19,800 bases of DNA from Pseudomonas sp. (lineage in GTDB: Bacteria; Pseudomonadota; Gammaproteobacteria; Pseudomonadales; Pseudomonadaceae), in assembly GCF_030147005.1 (NCBI RefSeq), contig NZ_JASLAW010000164.1, forward strand, positions 1 through 19,800, given 5' to 3'. The notes below the pieces were generated by a model. That model saw only the letters and a program-made list of their open reading frames with translations. It did not search any database and had not been told where the DNA came from. Positions within the stretch are counted from its first letter, which is position 1; every line of letters begins with the position of its first letter. Both the position numbers and the translations under genes were made by a program. Positions 1 to 6,967 of the stretch are shown here, one piece after another.

Positions 1-1083
1 CGCGCCAAGGCCGAGCTGGACAAACTCGACGTCGCCGAAGGCCTCGCCGAACTCGAAGGCGCCTCCGCCCGCGTCGCCGTTGACGAAAAACGCATGATCA
101 ACTGCCGCGCCGACCTCAACCAACTCGTGCCCTTCAAGTACGACTGGGCCTGGCAAAAATACCTCGACGGCTGCGCCAACCACTGGATGCCGCAAGAGGT
201 CAACATGACCGCCGACATCGCCCTGTGGAAAACCCCCGAAGGCCTGACCGACGACGAACGCCGCATCGTCATGCGCAACCTCGGCTTCTTCTCCACCGCC
301 GACTCCCTGGTCGCCAACAACCTGGTGCTGGCCGTATACCGCCTGATCACCAACCCGGAGTGCCGCCAGTACATCCTGCGCCAGGCCTTCGAAGAAGCGA
401 TCCACACCCACGCCTACCAGTACTGCATCGAATCCCTGGCCATGGATGAAGGCGAGATCTTCAACATGTACCACGAGATTCCATCGGTCGCCAAAAAGGC
501 AGCCTGGGGCCTCAAATACACCCGTTCCATCTCTGATCCGAAGTTCGAAACCGGCACCGTCGACACCGACAAAGAGCTGCTGCGCAACCTGGTCGCCTAC
601 TACTGCGTATTGGAAGGCATCTTCTTCTACTGCGGCTTCACCCAAATCCTGTCCATGGGCCGCCGCAACAAAATGACCGGCGTGGCCGAACAGTTCCAGT
701 ACATACTGCGCGATGAGTCGATGCACTTGAACTTCGGTATCGATGTGATCAACCAGATCAAAATCGAAAACCCGCACTTGTGGGATGCCGAGATGAAGGA
801 AGAAGCGACCCAGATGATTCTGCAGGGGACGCAGTTGGAGATTGAATACGCGCGCGACACCATGCCCCGCGGTGTTCTCGGCATGAATGCGGCGATGATG
901 GAGGATTACCTCAAGTTCATCGCGAATCGTCGTTTGTCGCAGATTGGTTTGAAGGAAGAGTACCCAGGGACGACGAATCCGTTCCCGTGGATGAGCGAGA
1001 TCATGGACTTGAAGAAAGAAAAGAATTTCTTCGAGACTCGCGTAATCGAGTACCAGACCGGCGGCGCCCTGAGCTGGGACTGA
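1..1083 (+). CDS. nrdB: Ribonucleoside-diphosphate reductase small (beta/R2) subunit, 5'-truncated by window edge
   Basis: This is the radical-carrying subunit of class I ribonucleotide reductase, which with NrdA reduces ribonucleoside diphosphates to deoxy forms in the cytoplasm. The frame is open from base 1, so the Met codon at 94 is internal and the start lies upstream. Numbering from that Met, all diiron and radical residues are present with E. coli NrdB spacing: D70, E101, H104, radical Tyr Y108, E174, E208 and H211 (31 residues D-to-E, 34 between the later Glu pair). Y320 in the C-terminal tail is a candidate for the radical-transfer Tyr, and the end GGALSWD fits the NrdA-docking tail. 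The 31 residues encoded before position 94 are Ala/Glu/Asp-rich, matching the long N-terminal region I associate with Pseudomonas NrdB. nrdA is expected to the left. Codon style changes after about base 720 (see findings). A REPIN follows the stop. Confidence 0.97.
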   Translation, partial: RAKAELDKLDVAEGLAELEGASARVAVDEKRMINCRADLNQLVPFKYDWAWQKYLDGCANHWMPQEVNMTADIALWKTPEGLTDDERRIVMRNLGFFSTADSLVANNLVLAVYRLITNPECRQYILRQAFEEAIHTHAYQYCIESLAMDEGEIFNMYHEIPSVAKKAAWGLKYTRSISDPKFETGTVDTDKELLRNLVAYYCVLEGIFFYCGFTQILSMGRRNKMTGVAEQFQYILRDESMHLNFGIDVINQIKIENPHLWDAEMKEEATQMILQGTQLEIEYARDTMPRGVLGMNAAMMEDYLKFIANRRLSQIGLKEEYPGTTNPFPWMSEIMDLKKEKNFFETRVIEYQTGGALSWD

Positions 1084-1102
1084 CCCACAACGCAATCCCA
1101 TT

Positions 1103-1192
1103 TGTGAGAGCGGGCTTGCTCGCGAAGGCGGTGTGTCAGTTGATACATCGGGCGATTGACACGCCCTCTTCGCGAGCAAGCCCGCTTCCACA
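1103..1192. repeat. REPIN: two inverted REP arms downstream of nrdB
   Basis: The arms at 1103-1127 and 1168-1192 are reverse complements except at two positions and share the core gcgggcttgctcgcgaag. A 40-base spacer separates them. This REP-doublet form is characteristic of non-autonomous REPIN elements of the P. fluorescens group, which are mobilised by RAYT transposases encoded elsewhere. No RAYT gene is in the window. Its place just after the nrdB stop could let the long hairpin protect or end the nrdB transcript. That role is inference. Confidence 0.9.
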
Positions 1193-1232
1193 GGGGGTCT
1201 GCACTGTTTCATAGACTTTCGTACAAGCCTTT

Positions 1233-1721
1233 ATGCCCAATCAAACCATCAAGACGCCCTGTGTAGGCCTGTGTTCCACCGTCTACGGTGACCTGGTCTG
1301 CCGGGGCTGCAAGCGCTATCACCATGAAGTGATCCAGTGGAACGGCTATAGCGCCGAGGAAAAACACGCGGTATGGCTGCGCCTGGAGCAGTTGCTGGTG
1401 CAGGTCATGACCAGCAAGCTGGAAGTCTTCGACCCACAGCGTCTGCGCCAACAGCTGGAAGACCGCAAGATTCGCTTCATGCCGCAACAGTCGCCGTATT
1501 GCTGGGCGTACCAGCTGATTGCGCGGGGCGCTCGGGTGATGTCAAAGCTGGACGCCTATGGGCTGGCGTTGCTACCGGAGTTTCGTGAACGTAACCTCAC
1601 CGATTTGCGCGATGGGATTGACCGAGAATTTTTCCTGCTGTCCGAAGCCCATTACCAACGCTACATCGCGCCGGTTTTTCTGCGCGAAACCTTTGGCCCA
1701 GCCCTGATCGCCACGCTCTGA
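1233..1721 (+). CDS. DUF1289-family protein with N-terminal four-Cys motif
   Basis: This is a conserved protein of unknown function. The N-terminus carries the DUF1289 signature TPCVxxC...CRGCxR: C10, C14, C23 and C26 are spaced C-x3-C-x8-C-x2-C, which suggests a small zinc-ribbon-like or other metal site. About 130 further residues, mostly helix-forming and without Cys except one, make it longer than the shortest DUF1289 proteins, which are little more than the motif. No convincing Shine-Dalgarno sequence precedes the ATG at 1233, but no other in-frame start would keep the Cys motif intact. It lies 41 bases beyond the REPIN and 49 bases before the methyltransferase start, so it may be co-transcribed with the latter. 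From memory, a DUF1289 gene also follows nrdB in other pseudomonads. Confidence 0.85.
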   Translation: MPNQTIKTPCVGLCSTVYGDLVCRGCKRYHHEVIQWNGYSAEEKHAVWLRLEQLLVQVMTSKLEVFDPQRLRQQLEDRKIRFMPQQSPYCWAYQLIARGARVMSKLDAYGLALLPEFRERNLTDLRDGIDREFFLLSEAHYQRYIAPVFLRETFGPALIATL

Positions 1722-1770
1722 CGCACAATTGTGGTTAAAATGCCGCCCGCTCAACGACCGACGCTCACCG

Positions 1771-2691
1771 ATGACCCCAGACGCACTCGCTACCCTGCAC
1801 GCCCACCTGCTCACCGCCCTGGCCAGCGCCCCCGCTGAAACCCGGCGCCTGTTCCACGGGCGTGGGCGCTGCTGGCCGGGCCTGGAGCAGTTGACGGTAG
1901 ACTGGCTGCAAGGCGTGGTGCTGGTGGCCCTGTTCAAGGAAACCGAGCATCTGGAAGCCTTGAAGCACCAGTTGATGCAGATCGACTGGGCCGGCTTCGG
2001 CGTCCGTACCGTGGCGCTGCAACACCGCTACTTGCCGCAAAGCACCACCGAGTGGCTGATGGGCGACGCCATCGACGAGCTGACCATCACCGAAGGCGGC
2101 CTGCGTTACCTGATCGACCTGGGTAAAAAGCAGAACAGCGGCTTGTTCCTCGACATGCGCTACGGGCGTAACTGGGTACGGGCGCAGGCCAAGGGCCAGC
2201 ACGTGCTCAACCTGTTTGCCTACACCTGCGGGTTCTCCGTGGCCGCCATCGAAGGCGGTGCCGACCATGTGGTGAACCTCGACATGGCCCGTGGCGCGCT
2301 GAGTCGCGGCCGTGATAACCATCGCCTAAATGGTCATGACTTGAGCAAGGTGACTTTTCTGGGCCACGACCTGTTCAAGTCGTGGGCCAAGGTCACCAAC
2401 AGCGGCCCCTATGACCTGGTGATCATCGACCCGCCCTCCTTCCAGAAAGGCAGCTTCCTGCTGACCAAGGACTATCAGCGCGTGCTGCGGCGCCTGCCGG
2501 ATTTGCTCACGGCCCAGGGCACAGTGCTGGCATGCATGAACGACCCGGCCTTTGGCGAATACTTCCTGATCGACGGCGTCACCCACGAAGCACCGGGCCT
2601 GCGCTTTGTAGAACGCCTGGAAAACCCACCTGAATTCCCGGATATCGACCCGCAAAGTGGGTTGAAGGCCTTGGTGTTTCGCCAGGGTTGA
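1771..2691 (+). CDS. Class I SAM-dependent methyltransferase, RlmI/RlmK-like fold
   Basis: Predicted cytoplasmic methyltransferase of the Methyltrans_SAM group, which contains the 23S rRNA methylases RlmI and the RlmKL C-terminal domain. Visible motifs, numbered from the ATG at 1771: motif I VLNLFAYTCGFS at 145-156 followed by EGGA, the ribose-binding acidic residue D171, and the motif IV block DLVIIDPPSF ending at 224. The preceding GLFLDMRYGRNWVR (124-137) is also typical of the group. The N-terminal 100 residues do not resemble the PUA domain of RlmI, so the substrate may not be the same; rRNA or another nucleic acid is a guess from fold. The frame extends to a TTG at 1729, but that would begin only 7 bases after the previous stop with no ribosome site, so the ATG at 1771 (306 residues) is preferred, although its ribosome site is also weak. 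Confidence 0.85.
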   Translation: MTPDALATLHAHLLTALASAPAETRRLFHGRGRCWPGLEQLTVDWLQGVVLVALFKETEHLEALKHQLMQIDWAGFGVRTVALQHRYLPQSTTEWLMGDAIDELTITEGGLRYLIDLGKKQNSGLFLDMRYGRNWVRAQAKGQHVLNLFAYTCGFSVAAIEGGADHVVNLDMARGALSRGRDNHRLNGHDLSKVTFLGHDLFKSWAKVTNSGPYDLVIIDPPSFQKGSFLLTKDYQRVLRRLPDLLTAQGTVLACMNDPAFGEYFLIDGVTHEAPGLRFVERLENPPEFPDIDPQSGLKALVFRQG

Positions 2692-2839
2692 TGCCGAAAT
2701 GTCCTACGCTTGGTACGCTAAGCCATACGCCGGGCGGTGAACCTTATCCCTGACTTCCCGGTCGATACCTGCATTCCCCGGCCAGACTCGACGGCGTTAC
2801 GCTGTCGGCTGCCCTGTTTGACCCTTTGGAGAACCGCCC

Positions 2840-3556
2840 GTGATATCGACCCTGCATGTAGCCAGAATCAAAGCCTGGGGCGCCCACGGCTTCACCGCCA
2901 CCGGCGTGGTGTTGGCATTTTTGGCCACCCTGGCGCTGCTGGAAAATTCGCCCAAGGCCTGCCTGCTGTGGCTGGGCCTGGCACTGGTGGTGGATGGCGT
3001 CGACGGCTCCCTGGCGCGACGGCTCAACGTCAGTACGGTATTGCCCAGTTTTGACGGCTCGGTATTGGACCTGGTGATCGATTACCTCACCTACGTGTTC
3101 ATCCCCGCACTGTTCATCTACCGCTATATCGACCTGCCGGAATTTACCCACTTGTTTGCAGTGTCGGTGATCCTGGTGTCGTCGCTGTTCTGCTTCTGCA
3201 ATGTCAACATGAAGAGCAAGGACAACTATTTCGTCGGCTTCCCGGCGGCATGGAATGTGGTGGCCCTGTGTGTGTACATCATCCAGCCGGACGCCTGGGT
3301 CACTCTGCTGACCGTGATCGGCCTGGCACTGCTGACCGTGACGCCGATGAAATTCCTGCACCCGTTCCGGGTCAAGCGCTTCATGCCGATCAATATCGCG
3401 GTGACCACCATCTGGTTGCTGTGCAGCTTTTTGATGGTGGCGGATTACCCGAACACCAACCCATGGACGTTCGGGCTGTGGTCGTTGATGTCGGCGTACT
3501 TCCTGGGCATTTGCATCTGGCGCACGGCGCTGGAGTGGATGGGAACCCACAAGTAA
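2840..3556 (+). CDS. pcs: Phosphatidylcholine synthase (CDP-alcohol phosphatidyltransferase)
   Basis: Inner-membrane enzyme that condenses choline with CDP-diacylglycerol to give phosphatidylcholine and CMP. The catalytic signature is complete: D52-x2-D55-G56-x2-A59-R60-x12-G73-x3-D77-x3-D81. The twelve-residue spacing between AR and G is the variant reported for bacterial Pcs; the other CDP-alcohol transferases have eight or nine. Hydrophobic segments at about 18-37, 40-51, 82-97, 103-123, 133-150, 155-172, 184-202 and 208-226 suggest about eight membrane spans, and 238 residues is the normal length. The start is a GTG at 2840, supported by GGAG at 2828-2831 eight bases upstream. It is preceded by 148 bases without a gene and followed by a REPIN, so it is probably a single-gene unit. 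Choline transport genes are not visible nearby. Confidence 0.92.
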   Translation: MISTLHVARIKAWGAHGFTATGVVLAFLATLALLENSPKACLLWLGLALVVDGVDGSLARRLNVSTVLPSFDGSVLDLVIDYLTYVFIPALFIYRYIDLPEFTHLFAVSVILVSSLFCFCNVNMKSKDNYFVGFPAAWNVVALCVYIIQPDAWVTLLTVIGLALLTVTPMKFLHPFRVKRFMPINIAVTTIWLLCSFLMVADYPNTNPWTFGLWSLMSAYFLGICIWRTALEWMGTHK

Positions 3557-3577
3557 GCAGGTAGGTACGGTTCAAAA

Positions 3578-3668
3578 TGCGGGAGCGGGCTTGCTCGAGA
3601 AGGCGCAGAGGGTCAGTCGATAAATCTGTCACCGGCCCAGCGCTTTCACGAACAGGCCCGCTCCCGCA
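3578..3668. repeat. REPIN downstream of pcs, more diverged arms
   Basis: The left arm at 3578-3605 and right arm at 3641-3668 are 28 bases each and inverted relative to each other, with the outer tgcgggagcgggc half identical and four mismatches in the inner half (for example ctcgagaag against ttcgtgaaa). It belongs to the same family as the element at 1103-1192 but its inner arms have drifted. It fills most of the 181-base gap between pcs and the TSUP transporter. Confidence 0.85.
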
Positions 3669-3737
3669 GGTAGTGCTGCACAGATCGGGCAGGTAAGATG
3701 GCGGCCTTCTGTGGCCACCCAACAATAAGCCCTGCCC

Positions 3738-4517
3738 ATGCCCTTCGAACTCAGCGTTGACCTGACCACCCTCGCCATTCTCGCCGTCGTGGCGTTTATC
3801 GCCGGTTTCATCGATGCCATCGCCGGCGGCGGTGGCTTGCTCACCACCCCCGCCCTGCTGACGGCCGGCATGCCGCCGCACCTGGTGCTGGGTACCAATA
3901 AACTCAGTTCCACCTTCGGCTCGGCCACCGCCAGCTTCACCTTCTACCGCCGCAAGCTGTTCCACCCGCGCCAGTGGGTGCATGCCATCGTCGGTACGTT
4001 GATCGGCGCGCTGGCCGGCGCCGTGGTTGCGCACTATTTGCCCGCCGAAACCCTGAACAAAATGCTGCCGGTGATCGTCTTCGCCTGCGGCGTGTACCTG
4101 CTGTTCGGCGGCACCCCCAAGGCGCCGCTGGACGCCGAGGCCCCGATCAAGAAGAAATGGCAGGCCACCCAGGGCTTCGGCCTGGGTTTCTACGATGGCG
4201 TGGCCGGGCCGGGAACCGGGGCGTTCTGGACCGTGAGCACCATGCTGCTGCACCCGATCGATCTGGTGAAAGCCAGCGGCGTGGCGCGCAGCATGAACTT
4301 CGTCAGCAACGCGGCGGCGCTGAGCGTGTTTATCATCAACGGATCGGTGGACTGGATCGTCGGCCTGGCGATGGGCATCTCGGTGATGGGTGGTGCGTTC
4401 TTTGGCGCGCGCAGCGCAATCAGCGGCGGCGCCAAATTCATTCGCCCGGTGTTCATCACCGTGGTGCTGGGCCTGACAGTGCGCCTAGCCTGGCAGCACT
4501 GGTTCAGCGTGGCCTAA
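3738..4517 (+). CDS. TSUP (TauE/SafE, YfcA-like) membrane permease
   Basis: Predicted inner-membrane transporter of the TSUP family, whose characterised members move sulfite, sulfoacetate or related sulfur or organic anions. The substrate here cannot be told. The protein shows the family's internal duplication: GFIDAIAGGGGLLTTPALL at 23-41 in the first half matches GFYDGVAGPGTGAFWTVSTML at 150-170 in the second, and each is followed by a conserved small-residue/Asn block (GTNKLSSTFGS at 52-62; SGVARSMNFVSNAAALS at 180-196). Hydrophobic segments suggest seven or eight spans. At 259 residues the length is normal. The closest well-known homolog is E. coli YfcA. The ribosome site before the ATG at 3738 is weak. 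Its last 33 bases overlap the 3' end of the opposing nudC gene, so no terminator separates the two. Confidence 0.88.
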   Translation: MPFELSVDLTTLAILAVVAFIAGFIDAIAGGGGLLTTPALLTAGMPPHLVLGTNKLSSTFGSATASFTFYRRKLFHPRQWVHAIVGTLIGALAGAVVAHYLPAETLNKMLPVIVFACGVYLLFGGTPKAPLDAEAPIKKKWQATQGFGLGFYDGVAGPGTGAFWTVSTMLLHPIDLVKASGVARSMNFVSNAAALSVFIINGSVDWIVGLAMGISVMGGAFFGARSAISGGAKFIRPVFITVVLGLTVRLAWQHWFSVA

Positions 4518-5318
4518 GCGACGCGCCACATAGAGGTCGATCAGGTAACGCGCAATCGAGCGTGACGCCGGCAACGGCGGCAGGTCGTGGATGCTGAACC
4601 ACTGCGCGTCTTCGATCTCGTCGGCCTGGGGCACGATCTCGCCACCGGCATATTCGGCATGGAAGCCCAGCATCATCGAATGCGGGAACGGCCAGCACTG
4701 GCTGCCCATGTATTGCAGGTTCTTTACCTCGATCTGCACTTCTTCGCGCACTTCGCGGATCAGGCAGTCTTCGGCCGATTCACCCGGCTCGGCAAAGCCG
4801 GCCAGGGTGCTGTAGACACCGCTGACAAAGCGTGGCGAACGCGCCAGCAGCACCTCGTCGCCACGGGTCACCAGCACGATCATGCTCGGCGAAATCCGTG
4901 GGTAGCTGCGCAGGTCGCAGGGTTGGCAGTGCATAGCGCGCTCCCGTGGCACCTGCACCATGGCCTGGCCGCAACTGCCGCAGAACCGATGTTCCCGCGC
5001 CCAGGTACCGATCTGCGCGGCATAACCCAACACTTTGTACAGGGTGTGATCGCCCTGCAGCATAAAACCGCGCAAGCCCTGCCAGCTGCAACCCGGCACG
5101 TCGTCAGCGCCGTTGAGCTCCAGCAAGTACACCGGTTCGCCGTCGAGGTGGCCGATGCCGTGTTCGGCAAACACCGACAGGTCCTGGCGCTTGAGCCACT
5201 CCCGGGGAAACAGGGGCCCGTTGGCATCGTGCAAAAAGCCGTCGCGGCTGCGGGCGACGGCCCAGCCGCCGGCGGCGTCGTTGTCCAGCAGCGTTGTGGT
5301 AATCCAGCCTGGGGTCAT
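4485..5318 (-). CDS. nudC: NAD(+)/NADH diphosphatase (Nudix hydrolase)
   Basis: Hydrolyses NAD(H) to NMN(H) and AMP; E. coli NudC also removes NAD caps from RNA. Numbered from the ATG at 5318 (277 residues): an N-terminal domain, a zinc site C113-x2-C116...C131-x2-C134, the Nudix box G174-x5-E180-x7-R188-E-V-x-E192-E193, and the NudC-specific block SQCWPFPHS at 206-214. Two positions depart from the textbook consensus: Q195 stands where the Nudix box usually has Gly, and C208 replaces Pro in SQPWPFPxS; from memory both occur in other pseudomonads. A TTG three codons upstream (5327) overlaps the previous stop and is less likely. It starts 5 bases after the crotonase stop, so the two form an operon, and its 3' end overlaps the TSUP gene. 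Confidence 0.93.
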   Translation of the reverse strand: MTPGWITTTLLDNDAAGGWAVARSRDGFLHDANGPLFPREWLKRQDLSVFAEHGIGHLDGEPVYLLELNGADDVPGCSWQGLRGFMLQGDHTLYKVLGYAAQIGTWAREHRFCGSCGQAMVQVPRERAMHCQPCDLRSYPRISPSMIVLVTRGDEVLLARSPRFVSGVYSTLAGFAEPGESAEDCLIREVREEVQIEVKNLQYMGSQCWPFPHSMMLGFHAEYAGGEIVPQADEIEDAQWFSIHDLPPLPASRSIARYLIDLYVARRLGHAEPVLPG

Positions 5319-5323
5319 ATCAA

Positions 5324-6136
5324 TCAATCCAAGAATTCGGGTGTCTGTTTGCTCATATGGGCCGCGATGGCCACGCGCAGGTCGTTGGATTGCAACATAG
5401 CCGAGTTCCAGGTGGCAACGTATTCCAGGCCGTCATTGATACTGTGGTCGCGCATATAGCTGATCATGGCTTTGGTGCCGGTGACGGCAATCGGCGACTT
5501 GGCGGCGATTTCATGGGCAATGGCCATAACGCCGGCCAACAGGCTGGCCTGGTCGGCATACACGCGATTGACCAGGCCGATGCTGCGCGCTTCTTCAGCG
5601 CCGAACTGACGGCCGGTGTAGGCCAGTTCGCGCAACATACCGTCACCGACGATGCGCGGCAGGCGTTGCAGAGTGCCGACGTCGGCGGCCATGCCGATGT
5701 CGATTTCCTTGATCGAGAACTGCGCGTCCTCGGCGGCGTAGCGCATGTCACAGGCGCTGATCAGGTCAATGGCGCCGCCGAGGCAATAGCCCTGGATCGC
5801 GGCCAGAACCGGCTTGCGGCAATTGTCGACGGCATTGAACGAGGCCTGCAGTTCGAGGATCTTGCGCCGCAGCAGGCGCGCATTGCGGCCCACGTCTTTG
5901 CCTAGCTCATTGGCCACCGAGGCCAGCAACATCAGGTCGATGCCGGAGGAAAAGTGCTTGCCGGCACCGCTGAGCACCACGGCGCGCACGGCATCGGTGT
6001 CTTCGACCCATTGGAAGATATCGATGATTTCGCTCCAGAACGCCGCGTTCATCGCGTTGATCTTTTCCGGGCGATTGATCTGCACATGGGCAACGTTGCC
6101 GTTGAGTTCGACGACGAAAGCTTGGTATTCGGACAT
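5324..6136 (-). CDS. Crotonase, delta(3,5)-delta(2,4)-dienoyl-CoA isomerase-like
   Basis: Member of the enoyl-CoA hydratase/isomerase superfamily acting on acyl-CoA in the cytoplasm. The sequence follows the ECH1-type dienoyl-CoA isomerase more closely than ordinary hydratases. Numbered from the ATG at 6136 (270 residues), D124 in GGAIDLISACD, E144 in KEIDIG and D152 in AADVGTLQRLP match the three acidic catalytic residues of rat ECH1 (D176, E196, D204) with identical spacing of 20 and 8. The oxyanion-hole segment is GKHFSSGIDL at 59-68. This enzyme moves double bonds so that odd-position unsaturated fatty acids can pass beta-oxidation. The frame is open a further 41 codons upstream, but TCCCT at 6145-6149 (AGGGA on the coding strand) sits eight bases before this ATG and decides the start. 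nudC follows in the same operon. Confidence 0.88.
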   Translation of the reverse strand: MSEYQAFVVELNGNVAHVQINRPEKINAMNAAFWSEIIDIFQWVEDTDAVRAVVLSGAGKHFSSGIDLMLLASVANELGKDVGRNARLLRRKILELQASFNAVDNCRKPVLAAIQGYCLGGAIDLISACDMRYAAEDAQFSIKEIDIGMAADVGTLQRLPRIVGDGMLRELAYTGRQFGAEEARSIGLVNRVYADQASLLAGVMAIAHEIAAKSPIAVTGTKAMISYMRDHSINDGLEYVATWNSAMLQSNDLRVAIAAHMSKQTPEFLD

Positions 6137-6309
6137 GGCAGTGATCCCTGACTGGCAACTGATAAGGCCCGAACTATAACAAGGGTCAGCGACGGCGCAT
6201 CGGCCAAAAGCGGGACTGGCAACGGTGGCGGAAAATCCGCTGGATAAAACCCGGCGCACGCGCCATCCTTCGCGCTTTAAGCCGCCTGATCCACGGCGTT
6301 CGACGTTTG

Positions 6310-6314
6310 AAGGA
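6310..6314 (+). promoter_or_regulatory. Ribosome binding site choosing the UPF0149 start
   Basis: AAGGA, seven bases before the ATG at 6322 and only one base before the ATG at 6316. The spacing favours the downstream Met. Confidence 0.7.
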
Positions 6315-6321
6315 TATGCCC

Positions 6322-6876
6322 ATGCACGCCCAGCCCCTCACCCCCGCCGATTTCGACCTGATCGATGAAACCCTGCTCAAATACGGCGACGACCATTCGG
6401 TGCTGAACCTGGCCGAACTCGACGGCTACTTCACCGCGCTGGTGTCCAGCCCGACCCAGGTGGATATCGCCGAGTGGTTTCCGGCAATCTTTGGCGGGCA
6501 GAATCCGGCCTGGGAAAGTGCTGAGCAGGCTCAGCAGTTCCTCGATGTGTGCGTGCGCCACCTGAACACGCTGGCGGCGCAACTGGCCAGCGATTCCCAG
6601 GGTTTCAAGGCGCATTTCGATCAGAAGGAACACCAGGGCCAGGTCGTGACCCTGGCCGAAGAATGGTGCTTCGGGTATATCCGGGGTGCCGCCATCGGCA
6701 ACTGGCCAGCACTGCCCGCCGAACTGGCCGCGCAGTTCGAGAAAATCTCCTGGTGTGCCGAGCAGGATAACTTCGACTTGCCGGCGGACCTGGATGTGCA
6801 GGCCCATCAGCAACAGGTCAACGACATCGAACCGGCGGCGCGGGCGCTGCACGATTACTGGCTGAGCCAGCGCTAA
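6322..6876 (+). CDS. UPF0149 / YecA-family protein
   Basis: Small acidic helical protein of the UPF0149 (YgfB/YecA) family; the biochemical function is unknown for most members. The family signature LAELDGYFTALVSSP lies at 30-44, and the second conserved block EEWCFGYIRG at 113-122. Numbering starts from the ATG at 6322, chosen because AAGGA at 6310-6314 is seven bases upstream; the TTG at 6307 and ATG at 6316 are too close to it. Many YecA proteins end in an SEC-C zinc motif, but here the protein stops at YWLSQR without one, so it is the short form. It is divergent from the crotonase across 185 bases and is followed after 91 bases by aroA in the same direction; whether these two share a transcript is not clear. 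Confidence 0.85.
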   Translation: MHAQPLTPADFDLIDETLLKYGDDHSVLNLAELDGYFTALVSSPTQVDIAEWFPAIFGGQNPAWESAEQAQQFLDVCVRHLNTLAAQLASDSQGFKAHFDQKEHQGQVVTLAEEWCFGYIRGAAIGNWPALPAELAAQFEKISWCAEQDNFDLPADLDVQAHQQQVNDIEPAARALHDYWLSQR

Positions 6877-6953
6877 ATCTCGACAAGCACCGCACCTTTG
6901 GCCGATTATTCGGGTCCGCCCCGTCGGCCACTCCATGCCACCTCGCCTTGATC

Positions 6954-6958
6954 AGGAG
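6954..6958 (+). promoter_or_regulatory. Strong ribosome binding site pointing to a TTG start for aroA
   Basis: AGGAG ends nine bases before the TTG at 6968. It is the only good Shine-Dalgarno sequence near the 5' end of aroA; none precedes the in-frame ATG at 6935. Confidence 0.7.
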
Positions 6959-6967
6959 CCTTGTCCC

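Noticed and set aside
94..96. Met codon at 94 as the nrdB start
   Set aside because: The frame is open to the left edge with NrdB-like sequence and no ribosome site precedes 94.
1103..1192. CRISPR array or tRNA-like structure
   Set aside because: Only one inverted pair with no regular direct repeats or spacers; it is a REPIN. No cloverleaf or CCA end was seen anywhere in the window.
1729..1770. TTG-initiated extension of the methyltransferase
   Set aside because: The start would lie 7 bases after the previous stop without a ribosome site, and the extra 14 residues do not look like protein.
2737..3054. 105-codon frame overlapping the start of pcs
   Set aside because: It reads pcs in another frame; pcs has a good ribosome site and a complete catalytic motif.
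4587..5459. 290-codon plus-strand frame opposite nudC
   Set aside because: Antisense to nudC, which has an intact zinc site and Nudix box; no family resemblance.
6137..6259. 41-codon N-terminal extension of the crotonase
   Set aside because: Low-complexity translated leader with no family counterpart; a good ribosome site sits directly before the ATG at 6136.
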